Shown: one piece after another, positions 51,372 to 63,318 of the stretch
Layout: every line of letters starts with the position of its first letter
How positions within the stretch are numbered: position 1 is the stretch's first letter
From: Dentipellis sp. KUC8613
Taxonomy: Eukaryota > Basidiomycota > Agaricomycetes > Russulales > Hericiaceae
Reading direction: 5' to 3'
Assembly (NCBI GenBank): GCA_002286715.1
Contig: NSJX01000063.1
Span: 1-64,000, forward strand
DNA: 64,000 bases
The notes under the pieces: model-generated
Told to the model about the DNA's origin: nothing
Seen by the model: only the letters and a program-made list of their open reading frames with translations
The model's database searches: none
Program-made: the position numbers and the translations under genes

Positions 51372-52201
51372 ATGGTCCTCGTCCTCGTCATCGGCGACCT
51401 GCACATCCCCCACCGTGTCCACGACCTCCCTGCAAAGTTCAAGAAACTCCTCGTGCCCGGCAAGATCCAGCAAATTCTCTGCACGGGCAATGTGTGCGAC
51501 CGCGAGACGTACGAGTACCTAAGGACCGTCGCGAGCGATGTACACGTTGTACGAGGGGACTATGACGAGGTGTGTGTCTTGTATTGGGGTCGGGATGGAC
51601 TATGAGTCTCATTAACGTTCGTCAGACTGCTGCATTTCCGCTGTCGATAACCGTAAACCACTCGCCGATCCGGATTGGCGTCATCCACGGGCACCAATGC
51701 ATCCCGACAGGCGACTTGGACTCTCTGAGCGCGATTGCGCGGCAAATGGACGTCGATGTCCTTGTCTCGGGGCACACACATACGTAGGCCGCTTTCGCTG
51801 GGCTCACGTATCCTTTCTGACTCGGATTCAGTTTTCAAGCTATCGAGTACGATAGCCGCTTCTTCGTGAACCCAGGGTCAGCCACCGGTGCATGGACCGG
51901 CGCATTCAACGGGTACGTTCTTATAACAATGCGCAGATAGAGTCCGCACGCATGGTCATCTCCATTTCACAGCGACCCGACGCCTTCTTTCGCGCTCATG
52001 GACATCCAGGGCCCGGTGGTGGTCACATACGTGTACCAGCTGATCGAGGGCGAAGTCAGAGTAGAGAAGATCGAGTACCGGAAGGACGCGAACGCGCTTG
52101 CGAAGAAGGAAGAGGAGGCGGCGCGGGCGGGTGCGGGTGCAGGCGCGGCTGCCGTGCCGCAGAACATACCTAGCAGTCCCCAGGCGCAGGGTGTGTGGTA
52201 G
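51372..52201 (+). CDS. VPS29: Retromer subunit Vps29
   Basis: Four exons (51372-51569, 51626-51783, 51832-51912, 51973-52201) give 221 residues. The start [20 protein letters not shown] is followed by [58 protein letters not shown] and [20 protein letters not shown], a near full-length match to Vps29. The fold is a metallophosphoesterase scaffold without strong activity. It joins Vps35 and Vps26 in retromer, which returns cargo from endosomes to the Golgi or plasma membrane. After the usual end comes an extra tail of about 40 Ala/Gly/Glu-rich residues. Start context CACCATGG supports the ATG chosen. Confidence 0.93.
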
Positions 52202-52771
52202 TTTCGGACCGGGTCGCGTTTTTTGTGATGTACTCTACTTGTCTGTGCTGTTGGTGAGTGTGTCGTGTTTCTAGTTAGGTTCTGATTTATTGATTGACGT
52301 GTTGTTCGGCCAGATTCATACCACTGTTTATTTATGCTATTCCTTACGCTACTTGAAAGCCTGCTCGACCACCCTGCGTCTCACTGAATAGGTATAACTT
52401 TACGCCGATTGAGAGCATATTCGCAGCGTGCACTGCTTGCGCGACGTAAATATTCATGCAATGAGCCATCACAGTCGCCGTCCGAACGTTCATCAGCTCG
52501 CCCGCATTGCATCAACCACACGCCTTACACGCGCCTGCGCCGCCCTTGAACTAAGAAAAAAAATGTTTTCCAGAATACGACTGATGCTGATGTATGAGAT
52601 GTCTACTGAAGTCTTACGAACGATACGGTTTAGATACCCATGATGTACACGTACTTAATTAATCGTACAATAATACCATGCTTCGCCGCGATCCTGCCTC
52701 GTTCTCCAGCTGTATAACCTAGAGCATAATCCACCCACCCGCCCGCCCGCGCACCTCACCCCACCACACGT
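52202..52771. other. Convergent region after VPS29
   Basis: 570 bases between VPS29 (+) and the proline-rich gene (-). No gene seen. Confidence 0.55.
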
Positions 52772-55328
52772 CTACAGCGGCTTCCACCCATCCCCCACCG
52801 GCCACTTCATCGCATCCCTCTCCCTCAGCCTCTCCCTCTCCTTCTCCTTCTCCCACTCCTGCTCCTTCTCCCACTCGCGCACCCGCTCCCTTCCATCCGA
52901 CCCAAACCGGCCGCGCCCAAACGCATCGTCATCCGTATCCGTGCCGCCCTCGCCGTCCACATCCGCATCGACGCCCAAACCCTCCTCGCTGCTCGACGCG
53001 CTCACGAGCGGCGGCGCGTCGACGAGGCGCTCCGCGCCCTCCTCGCGCCACAGCCCCGCATGGGGCACGTACCCGCGGCGCGAGAGCCCCGCCTCGGCCT
53101 TATACCTTGCCGCATCGAAGCGCGGGCCAAGCCCGCTCAGCGTCTTCTGGAACTGCGCCATCGGCGACCCGTGCCCCACGACCGTCGGCTCGGGCGACGG
53201 GCTCGCCTCGCGCTCGCGCTCGCGCACGCGCGCGGACGACAGCGACATGTGCCGCGCGAGCTTCGGGAACGGCGACGTGGTTGCGGCCGCGGCCGCGGAG
53301 TGCGTCACGGGCATCGAGTACACCGACGCGGACCCGTACGGCAGCGGCGACGTGCTCCCCGGCGACGGCAGCTGCACGCTCTCGGGGCGCCGCCGGCGCA
53401 GCGGCGGCGGGACGGGCGGCGCGGTGTGGTGCATCGACTTGGAGCGCACGATGCGCGGCGACGTCGGCGCCGCGTCCGGCTCGCCTGCGTGCGCGGCTGC
53501 CGCCGCGAGGATGCGGTCGGGGTGCCGCGGCGGGGGCGGCGGCAGGTCCATCGACGGCCGCGAGGGCGAGCGGGAGCGCGACGCCGAGCGCGAGGGCGTC
53601 GGCGGCGGCGGCGGGCGTGCGCGCGCGGGGCTCGAGTGCAGGCGCCGGTTGGGCAGGATCGGCTCGCGCGGGCGCTCGTGGTGCGCGATGGCCGCGCTGG
53701 CGACCTGCTCGAAGGAGCGCGCGGAGATGGACGGCGAGGGCGGCGGGCTCGCGCGCCGGCGCGGCGGCAGCGCGGGCGTCGGCCGTGCGGTGCGCGGCGC
53801 GGCGGTGCGCTCGTCCGAGGTCATCGAGGTGGAGCTGGACGTGGCGATGCTGCTGCCACCGTGCTTGAGCGGGCTGGTGCTGCGGTCGCGCCCGGCGCTT
53901 GTCTTGAGGACCTGCAGGATGCGGGTCTGGTCGCGCTCGGCTTCGATCCGCTTGGCGTTCTGCGCGTCCTTGCTGGCTTGCAGCGACTGCTTCATGAGTG
54001 CGCTGGTCAGATGCGGGACTTTGGGCGGCAGCGGCGGTGCGGGCGCCTTGTGGTGGGTCGGCTGCGCATTAGGGTTGGAGATGAGCAGCGAGGCGCCACG
54101 TGGAGGCAGGAGTGGCGGGGGTTTCCGGGGTGGAAGAGGTGGAATTTTGCGTTCATGCGTAGCGTGGATAGTCTTGGAACGGGCGACGAAAGGGTTGGAG
54201 GGATGGTGAGTAGGAGGGTTCGAGGAGTCGATAACCTGAAATGATGTCATCGAGGCTCGCCTGTCCGGATGCACAGGGGGCTGATGGTTGTCCTCATTGA
54301 GGTGATGGAAAGGATTTGTGTCAGAATTTGGAGCATCGGTCGTAATGGCGGTCGAGTCTTGCCGTGAACGCGTTATGGGATGGGTCGGAGGGGCAGAACG
54401 CGACATGGGCGGGTCCTGGGGTTTAGCAGCTCGGGATAGGTCATTCTTGGCAGGTTCGTCTAAATGCACTGTATGAAAGCGTTAATACTGCATGGATCTG
54501 TGGCGCAGGAAGATGTTGCAATAGACGATCGCGAAAGGATAAGGCAATGAAATGAGACCCTGGATGAGTGTCGCCCTTGCGCGACTGTGTGTACTGAGAG
54601 CAACGACTTCGATGAATCCACCGAAGGCCAGTGGATAGGAGATGCGAGCTCCTGTCACGCCACGCTCAAAAACACGGAACACAAATATGGTGTTCGGCCG
54701 CGGACAGAGGGTGCAATATCACGGTGACCGAGGAATGAAATCTTGGCTAATTCGGATGTCATGCATCTGAACTCGCCACCAACTCACCTCCGTCACCCCG
54801 ACATTGCACCTAATTTCCGTTACGCATATATACCGACTGTCATGCGTTCCGTCTGTGTTGTGTCGGAAGAGCCCCTTTCATCCAGAAAGTCCGAGGACGG
54901 AGCCTCGGACGAAGATATGTTGGACAACTGCTCACCTTGGACAAAAACAAGGTTTCTCTCTAGTTCGGCACCATTCCGTGCATGCAACACGAGGCGAAGA
55001 ATGGCGAAAAACTGGCCACCGGTTAGTGCGGAGTCTTGCCCAGGACCGGGGGTAAAATATCGCAGGATCTGCATGACGGAAAGCAAATTTTGATGGCGAG
55101 CGCAAGTGGAAGATGCATGCTACATACCTCGTCAAGATCGGCGACCGGAAGGTCGGGGTAGCGTCCTCTGAGCCATGCACGAGCTTCACGGATGCTAATC
55201 GCGACTTTCTCAAAGTGTTCATCATCGGCAGGTGGCGGATCCGGGGCAACGAGGTCGGTGATGGACGAGGTGAAGAGCTCGTACTCGTCGTCATTCAGGG
55301 CCGACGCGTGAAGGACGAGGGGCCGCAT
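52772..55328 (-). CDS. Proline-rich protein with helical N-terminal domain
   Basis: Three exons (55328-55128, 55068-54936, 54468-52772) join in phase to 676 residues; the 467-base second intron is long for this genome. The first ~110 residues are helical: DDEYELFTSSITDLV, ISIREARAWLRGRYPDLPV, LTGGQFFAILRLVLHARNG. The pattern resembles EH/EF-hand-like domains in endocytic adaptors and sorting nexins, but I see no calcium loop. The rest is low complexity: polyproline and PxxP motifs (PPLPPRKPPPLLPP), Ser/Arg stretches, a short conserved-looking patch (AQFQKTLSGLGPRFDAA) and a Glu/Arg-rich coil (EWEKEKERERLRERDAM) before the end WKPL. The PxxP motifs suggest SH3 partners. The function is unknown; a membrane-traffic or actin adaptor is a guess. 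Confidence 0.75.
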
Positions 55329-56713
55329 GACGAGGAGGGAGGGTCCGGCTGCTGACTCGGAGGAACTGAGTCGCGCGGAGGCTGACGAGCGGTTGGAGTT
55401 TGCACGTGTTTCGAGAGAGAGTCCTACGCCGGGATTCGTAGTCTGTGTCTACTCTGACAAGTAGAATTAAAGAATAGAGGACTGGGGAGAAAAATAGCAG
55501 AGGAGTGGGGATATGAGAGGAAGGGAGGAGGGGCACTGGCCAAGCGAGTTTCGGGCGGCTTCAAATGCACGTGCCTATTCAAGTAGATCCTTCGCCGACG
55601 GCTGCCTCATGTCAGGCTTCTCCGCCATCTTCAAAGCGTTGGCAGACGACGTTCTCATCCACAGAATATAGATTCAAGGCAGCTCGACATCGTCTTGGAT
55701 GTAGTGCACATGCATGGTTTCCCAGGTCTGCGATACAAAGCGTCAACGACTTTTCAACGTTTGCTACTAAACTTCTAGGCCTTCAGGCCTTCAGGGGTAA
55801 CTTATACCATGCGTTAGGTGCGTGTATGTCTTGGCCGGAGGAATTCAATGCCCTTACAATATGCCTCCTTTTCCATTTGAAGGATGGCTAAGACTGAGAC
55901 GCTAGAAAAAGTCGGGACTCAAGAACATACTTGATCAAACCCTGTGGTCGACATGCGCGTCGTTCATCTTTTCCAGTAAAGTATCCGTGTCGGCTTTACC
56001 GTAGGCTCCTATGCATTAACGATGACGACGACAAAACCACATATTCGTCCACCTCTCGCAAGGGAAAGTCTTCAGGCTTGTTTCGTCGAAAATTTTTCAA
56101 CCAACGCAGATCAAGAACATGACGGCGTCATCCAGTTGAGCTTACGCAGATGGGCAATCTCACTTCGAACGGTCGTCGTATCGGCCCTGTGTGCTGCGTC
56201 ACCGTGCATATGTCACAGCGCATTTTTGAGCCTGGTGTCACCTCCCTTTCCTACCAAAGGTATGTTCACAACTGGTTTTGAGTCGTTATATGCAATTGGT
56301 TTCTGGCGGTGCATAATGACCCCGACTTGTGAGTACCGCATTCTGTCTTGATCTTCGGTTTGCACTAATGTAAGTCCTTGGCTTCTTGTTTCCAAGCGCC
56401 AAAATGCCAGATGAGGCAGAGAATAGTCGATTTACAGACGCCGCTTCTTCTCTTACGTCGCGGTGTACGATCACAGGGCAGATGCGATGTTGACGACTGC
56501 TCAGGATGGTAACATCCTAGTCCCCAGTGCCGTCAACATCACGAAGCTGTCAACGAACCAAGCATCATCCACACGATCCAACAAACACCGCCTGAGAGTT
56601 GTATACGTACGTACCGCATCCTGGTGTATCTTGACCTTGTTTGTAGCTACGGCGTCACTTCGGCTTTAAAAGGGTTGGACCCGCTGTTGACGGACACCTG
56701 TACCCTCCCCAGA
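55329..56713. other. No supported gene; possible F-box or BTB trace
   Basis: Between the proline-rich gene (-) and 7TM copy G (+), which are transcribed away from each other. Around 55625-55775 one frame reads LDIVLDVVHMHGFPGLRYKA and another ADDVLIHRI before a stop, perhaps a small relic. No exon chain can be built. The last 100 bases are the leader of copy G. Confidence 0.4.
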
Positions 56714-58058
56714 ATGTCGCTTTCTCTGGACCGTGCACTTCTGGGGGCGCTCTTCGCCGAGTCCATCATGTACGGTGCGTCGTCAATGATTTGAACAAGA
56801 GCTACACCTGATATCAAGTACAGGCATATGCCTGGTCATGAGCATAGTCACCGTGCTTGTCGTTCTGAAGACCAGAGCCGAGAGTACATTGGCGTGGAGA
56901 CCACTTCTTCTCGCCTTGGTGCTTATGATGATCTTGGCGACTTCGGTGTGTCATGTCTCTTTCACTGGGTACTACTGGTGACCTCAAATACTAAACGACG
57001 GTCCAGCATGCTATTCTATCATTCATCCTGGTTGATGAGTGCTTCATCGCGAGGCGTGAGGTTCGCGGCAATGAATTGACGCGCTGGGACCGGGGAAACC
57101 ACGTTCTCATCGCCAAGGATGTTATATTTCTCTTTCAAATTCTACTCGGTGATCTCGTCTATGTGAGTTCGACCTCAATGATCCACAACTTGTGCTCACA
57201 CCGTCATCAAGATGTGGCGCTGCTACATGGTGTGGGGCAGGAAGAAGAGTGTTTTGATTTTCCCTGTTCTGATCATGTTTGCAGGCCTGAGTTCGTTGCT
57301 TACTATCCAGAATTTGATTTCATCTCACATCTCAATTCCAGCCTGTACTATTCAGTTTACGAGGCTGGCACATTCTTCTGACGGCACTTCCTATGAATAC
57401 AGCGGTTGGACCGAAGCGTTTCTTGCTATCATACCTCTAGTGGTAATCTACTGCAACGGTTTGTCTCACTTAACATCCAGTAGCCATATCTGACTGCCAA
57501 GCGTAGTGCTTATCGTATGGAGAATCTGGAACATCAACAAGAAAAAGAATCTGCCAACCCTCGCTGTCATGATCGAAGCTGGGATTCCATACACAGCGAA
57601 TCTCATCGCGTTCGCGGTGTCTTACATGGCGCACACGCAAGGGATGAACATCGCTCTGGATATGATTACCCCACACGTAGTGCGTGCATGCCTCTGGCCC
57701 TCCCGTCTTTATGACTCAAATGTTTTTCACCCAGCCTATCGTCTTTTGCTTCATCATACTCCGAATTAAGTATCACCAGAGCAGCAACGTGTCCGATGCC
57801 GACCCTTCGACGCCGGATATCCCTTGGGACGACGCGGCCCACGCGCCGCGGCGCCAGGTATCTCCAAAAGGCCACATCGACGCTTGTAACCGGCCTGCTT
57901 CTCCAGAGCCACCAACATTCGACATCCGACCCATCGAAATCGAGGTCTCTACAAGCACAGAGTACTGCTTCTCATTAGCGGATACGGAGGTGTTTGCAAC
58001 GTCGAGAAAGGTGGTCACTCCGTCCAGTCTCGACGACGACTTCACGAGCAATGTGTAA
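56714..58058 (+). CDS. 7TM family protein, copy G
   Basis: Starts MSLSLDRALLGALFAESIMYG. Then ICLVMSIVTVLVVLKTRAES with LAWRPLLLALVLMMILATS, a divergent loop (RREVRGNELTRWDRGN), FQILLGDLVY, MWRCYMVWGRKK, IVWRIW, IEAGIPYTANLIAFAV, MNIALDMITPHV and PIVFCFIILRIKYHQ. The tail carries RPIEIEVSTSTEY and ends DDFTSNV. It shares TRAE..AW.PLL, GIPYT and TPHV with copy F on the other side of the conserved block, in the opposite orientation. Exon joints at 56.77, 56.95, 57.16, 57.29, 57.46 and 57.68 kb keep the frame, so the copy is intact. Membrane protein of unknown function. Confidence 0.82.
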
Positions 58059-59715
58059 ATGGACCGACTCTATCTATCGTACGCCTGTTATGACATCTCT
58101 TTGTATTTATGCCGGGTTTACTTGTCTGACGTATTTTGCAAATAATGTATAACAACTTTGACTCAAGGTCGTAGAACCACTCGAGTTTGCGTCTCGGTCT
58201 CCCTGACAAGCTTGACTCTCGCAGGCCTCCGGCTATGCCTCGATTCTTGTTTGTAAATTTTTTTCTGGTCAAGCGCTTTCATTTCAACCTCGTCGGGGAA
58301 TGTGAATGCCTTCTGCATGGAGCCGGAGGAAACGGAGATGTCATCTTACGACGCTGTCGACCTCGCATTGGTATGTCCCGCATCGCTTGTTTGTCACATT
58401 CTGATACAGATAGTGGGCTGCAGCGCTCGGTGACTGCTGCGCGCCACGAAGGCGCTTCCTGTTAGACGGTCCTTGGATAGTAGTCTGTCGGACGTCGAAG
58501 CAAGGCGGAATCCTTGCGGGCACCTGGTATGTCCTTTTACCTCCTCGGAATGTATCAAAATTCGATCCTACGCGGTGACTATCTGTCCGATTGCGCAGCG
58601 CACCACCGCTTGAGTCACTCACATCGATTCTGCGGCATCTGTTGATCTAGGCTGTCTTGCTGGCGCTCATAGCGCACTAAGTAGCAAGGCTTTTTCTAGG
58701 ACGATGTATAGGTCGAGCGCCGTAGACGGTAGAAGGGGGCGAGTGTTTCTGCGGGTGGGTGAATCCTCCTCTCGGCGTAGTCCCCTGCATGATTATCTTT
58801 CTCACTGCTGTTTATATCTGGCCCCGGCGTTAGATTTTAGCCTTACAAGGAATTCGCATGTACTCGTCTGGCGATCATGACTACATCGCTGTCAACAATG
58901 CCCTTCGCGGGAGTGATTTCTCTGGTCCGTACAGATCATGGAGCTGCCAGTCGCATCTTTGACGTCTCACTGGCTAACGACTTCCCCCACCGTAGATCCC
59001 TTGTCGCCTCGGCTTGCGCAGACCATGTACAGGTACGTGCTTCTCACAAAGGAGAGTACTGGATACGATCTTAGAGATCAGATGATGATATGTCCCAATG
59101 AAACGCTTGCAGAGTCGGGATTAGCCGGACGGAACACTTACTCTGAACATGCTCTTGCAATCAACGATTTCATCAAAACTACCAGTGCTCTCCCGGTATA
59201 TGAGAAAGCTCAGCCGGAACATTGCAAGTATCTGCGGCCAGTCGCACGGTTCGAATTTTTCCATTCTCCATCTTTGCTCAGCTGCACGATCAATAGCACA
59301 CGAAAGCTAGTCTTGCGTGGAGGTGCGCTTATCCAGCAATTGCGGTGTTGGAAGCCTGTTCCGGCGCCTAGGCGTTACATGCTTCGACCCAGGCGCAACT
59401 GTCATTTCACCGAAGTTCGCCAGCGTTCCACGGAGCACCTATTCTTGTACCAAAGTTCATCTGACTCGTGGAGCTGTCAAGCATGCCTTCGTCTCACACG
59501 CGCCAAGACCAGTATGAGAATCCTGCATGCCACAAGGGCTCAGATCCTGCAATCAGCCTCTATCCCCAGGTCACACGTTGAACGCCGGCTGCGTTCGTGG
59601 ATCACTTCTCAAGAAAAGCTACAAACACTGCTATGCACGTTATAAGTGTGGCCATAGCATCTGCGGATTGCAGAAGACTTCTCCCTTGCGATCTCCGCGT
59701 TGCGGCACGCCAACA
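58059..59715. other. Spacer with duplicated upstream module of copy H
   Basis: No gene is called. The last ~450 bases (about 59260-59700) match the region before copy I (about 61510-61920) in scattered blocks, for example TATAAGTGTGGC(C/T)A near 59643 and 61864. So the duplication that made H and I included their upstream DNA. A 235-codon frame at 58938-59645 is open but unrecognised. Confidence 0.5.
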
Positions 59716-61052
59716 ATGCCACTAGCTCTGGACCGAGCAATTCTTGGGGCAATGTTTATCGAGTCCGTCATGTACGGTGAGTGACTCGCTCTCGTAGTGG
59801 AACATCCCTAACGTCCCTGGATAGGTGTCTGCATGACTATGGGCGCAGTAGCTGCTTTGGTTTTCCTAAGAGCCGACGCGCGAGGTGCTTTTACGCACAA
59901 ACGGCTTCTTTTGGTGCTTCTCCTCATGCTCGTCCTGGCTACATCGGTATGTGAATACCTTTGTTTTCCTGTATTCAAGCATTCAGTTGCATCTTAGCAT
60001 ATCACTCTGTCGTTTATCCGAGTATTCATCGGCTTCATTTCCAAGGGTGGCCTTTCCGACAGCCCGTCGACCTACTTCCAGAATATCTCCAACACCATCC
60101 TGGTCGTCAAAGACGGCGTGTTCCTCGTGCAAACCCTCCTTGGCGATAGTGTCAACGTATGATCGTTCGGCTACCCCGTTGACTATTTGCGTTGACTACG
60201 ATTTTCAGGTTTGGCGATGTTATGTCGTATGTGGGCAGAAGAAAAGAGTTATTGTTGCTCCTCTTATCACTATGATCTCAGGCATTGGTGGGTTGTTCTG
60301 TTCCACCTAGGGCATGTATACATCTTAATGGCATTGTGATTCTAGCCTGCTCGTGTATGGTAGAAGATACCCTCGTTCACGCGACGTCCGGCAGTATATT
60401 TTCGGCGCCAAGTCGTTGGATAAAAGCATTCCACATCCTTATGCTCGTAACAATCATATATTGTAACGGTGCGCCTCCTCATTCCTCCGTCGGAAAAAAG
60501 ATCTGATAACTTGGTGTCGAAATCAGTTGCAATAGTCTGGACAATCTGGCGGGCCGGTAACTTCCAAGAGAACGGCAGCAAGCTTTTGCCCATCCTCATC
60601 GTCATCATCGAGACTTCAGCCCTGTATACCTCCAACCTCATCGCATTTCTGGTCGTGTACCTGAACAATTCAAATGGACAGTACATCGCCCTGGATTTGA
60701 TTACCCCGCTCGTGGTGCGCAGATCCCTGCTCATGGAGGCCTCCACTCGCTCAAAGCAGCCTAGCCTGTCGTGTTCTGTATGATCATCTTGCAGATCAAG
60801 TACCACCAGGCAAATAATACCAGGTATTACGCCGACAGTTCGCCTACCACGGGAGCCTCGATATCCTGGGCAACCGTACGACGGACGTTCCAGCACAAGA
60901 CGAGGCGAGAAAATACAACTACCACATTGTCGACTCTCTCGGTTCAACCCGTTGAAGTGAATATCACTGCAGATGCCTCTGATTCCTATTCGGAGCGAGA
61001 TGTAACAGAGCAGCGATACAAGAACCATCCAGATCGTCTTGACCAACCATGA
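59716..61052 (+). CDS. 7TM family protein, copy H
   Basis: Best-resolved member. Seven exons: 59716-59776, 59825-59946, 59998-60156, 60209-60287, 60346-60468, 60527-60714, 60765-61052, total 339 residues. MPLALDRAILGAMFIESVMYG opens helix 1; VCMTMGAVAALVFLRA completes it. Then HKRLLLVLLLMLVLATS (helix 2), VQTLLGDSVN (helix 3), VWRCYVVCGQKKRV, CMVEDTLVHATS, FHILMLVTIIYCN (helix 5), IVWTIW, IETSALYTSNLIAFLV (helix 6), SNGQYIALDLITPLV plus PVVFCMIILQIKYHQ (helix 7). The tail has QPVEVNITADASD. It is a very close duplicate of copy I just downstream. The family is found in agaricomycetes, without known ligand or function. Confidence 0.87.
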
Positions 61053-61938
61053 CCCATGCGAGAATTCCAAGGATAACAATGGCCAGTAAATGACGCTTAG
61101 TACGTCTCACCTCCAGTAACGACGGTTCGTCGAGCATGCATTGGGGCTTCCGCGAACGCTTCAGTCACGTCAGTCCATCTTTGGAAGTAGTTTGACATAT
61201 CGTCTTCCTCACCTTTGTTTGAACATGGTACTGTACCGGTGTCATGGGTTTAGGAAATTTATTTCACAATTGCGATGCACAAAGCGTACGCGATTCCTCA
61301 TCCAAGCGCTGTTCACAGACGCGGCGTCACTGCCCATTGTGGGTGCCCCGTATAGATCTTGGGGCTGCCGGGAGACCGTGTGTTCGGATAGTTCTCCGGC
61401 TGGTTGATGTTATCATCGCAACATTCGCAAGGATCGGGCATCCGCGACTCGTTGTATCGGGTTCATTCACTCTTATGTTAGGGTGCGTACTCTCGAGCAG
61501 GTGAGACATGGCAGTGTTCAAGTGCCTTGCACAGTTCTTCGTCAACTCGAAGCTGCTCCGCCTCCCTCGCTACTGCGCCGACTTCGCCGGGCGCGTTCCT
61601 CGCAGTTCCTATTTCTGTACAGAATCACGTCCGTCCGTCTCGTGGACCCGTCCACTGCATCATCGTCTCGCACGCATGTCACGCCGGCGGCCAACATGCG
61701 ATCCAGGTGCTGCGATCTTCCATTCAGTCTCCGCATCCAGGTCACACGTCACTTACGTTTGATGCTGAAGTGTTGATATCTAGTAGGCGCTTCACTGCAC
61801 TTAGGACGCCGCTTCTTTTGTGGATACCTCTTCTCAGGAAACTCAAGCCGTGTCATGCATAGTATAAGTGTGGCTACGGCATCTCTAGGTCGCAGAAGAT
61901 TCCGCCCTCTTCGTCTACACGAAGTCCGGCGCCTATAA
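61053..61938. other. Spacer and upstream module of copy I
   Basis: No gene. It carries the duplicated upstream sequence shared with copy H (about 61510-61920). Confidence 0.5.
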
Positions 61939-63288
61939 TGCCGTTGGCTCTAGATAGAGCAATTATCGGAGCCCTGTTTGTTGAGGCAGTCATGTATGGT
62001 ACGTCGCGCTTCTCGCACTAAAAGACGTCGGCCTGTTGAACCCGTCTAGGCATCTGCTTGACAATGGGCACGGTGACTACCATCGTCTTCCTGCGCGCCG
62101 ATTCGCAGGGCGCGTTGACTCACAAACGGCTTCTTTTTGTACTCCTATTCATGCTGCTTCTGGCCACAACCGTAAGCCAGCCCCTTTACTTGCCCGTACT
62201 CAGCGTCTAACAATTTTCAAGCATATAATCCTGTCGTTCATCAGGGTATTTATCGGGTTTATTTCTAAGCGCGATATACTCGGCGGTCCGTCAGCTTACT
62301 TCGTGACAATCTCCAACAACGTGCTGCTCGCGAAGGATGGTTTGTTCATCGTTCAGACTATTCTTGGTGATAGCGTTAACGTTCGGTCGTTTGAATTTTT
62401 ACGGTATATGGAGCATGCTAAGTGTAATGTTCAGGTTTGGCGCTGCTATGTGGTATGCGGACAGAAGAAAAGGGTCATCGCTGCCCCCTTCGTTACATTG
62501 ATTGCAGGAATAGGTGCGTTTTTTCGGCTATACTACAAGTATTTGTCTTCAACGCCGTCGTCTAGTTTGCTCCTGCATGATCGAGTATACCCTCGCTCAC
62601 TCGAAGACCGGCAATATATTCACAGCGCCGAGCCGCTGGATCAAGGCATTTCACGTCCTCATGCTTATAACGATTATCTATTGTAACGGTGCGTTCATGT
62701 CCGAATAAAACAAGCAGCAAACTTGACGTCGAGGATAGCCGCGATAGTCTGGAAAATCTGGACGGTCGGCAACTTTAAACACGGCGGCAGCAAACTTTTC
62801 CCGGTCATCATCGTCATCATTGAGACCGGGGCTCTGTACACTTCCAATCTTGTCGCATTTCTGGTCGTTTACTTGAACAGCTCGAACGGGCAGTACATCG
62901 CTCTGGATCTCATTACCCCGCTTGTGGTACGTAAATTTTTCCGTAGCATTGCCGTTTGCTCAAGGCTGTCCAGCCCGTCGTTTTCTGCTTGATCATCCTA
63001 CAAATCAAGTACCTCCAGGCGAACGACAGCAGGTACTATGCAAAGACTTCAGAGAATACGGGACCAGCCATATCATTGGCCACCATACGGCGGACACTTC
63101 ACCGCCGGAAGAGGCGAACCAACGCTGCTGCCACGTTGTCGGGCTTCAATAGTCAACCTGTCGAAGTCAATATTACGGTCGATGCGACGGACTTTTATTC
63201 AGAGCAAGATGTTACCGAACAACTACATAAGAGCCCCCTAGAGCCTCCTGACCCTGCGCAGTCTGTTCATCTTGAAAAGATGGTATGA
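61939..63288 (+). CDS. 7TM family protein, copy I
   Basis: Starts MPLALDRAIIGALFVEAVMYG. Then ICLTMGTVTTIVFLRADSQG, HKRLLFVLLFMLLLATT, FIGFISKRDILGGPSAYF, VQTILGDSVN, VWRCYVVCGQKKRV, CMIEYTLAHSKTGNIF, FHVLMLITIIYCN, IVWKIW, IETGALYTSNLVAFLV, SNGQYIALDLITPLV and PVVFCLIILQIKYLQ. The tail carries QPVEVNITVDATD, nearly the same as in copy H, then a Pro/Glu-rich end. Intron positions match copy H one by one. The copy is intact. H and I are the youngest pair of the family in this window. Confidence 0.87.
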
Positions 63289-63318
63289 CTTCATGAAATT
63301 CCTCTCAGTTCAGATAGC

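Noticed and set aside
52941..54244. Long plus-strand frames opposite the proline-rich gene
   Set aside because: GC-rich antisense shadows. The minus strand joins in phase to two upstream exons and has sensible Pro/Ser and Glu/Arg segments.
58938..59645. 235-codon plus-strand frame upstream of 7TM copy H
   Set aside because: No recognisable domain. Its second half belongs to the duplicated upstream module, and the matching region before copy I has no such long frame.
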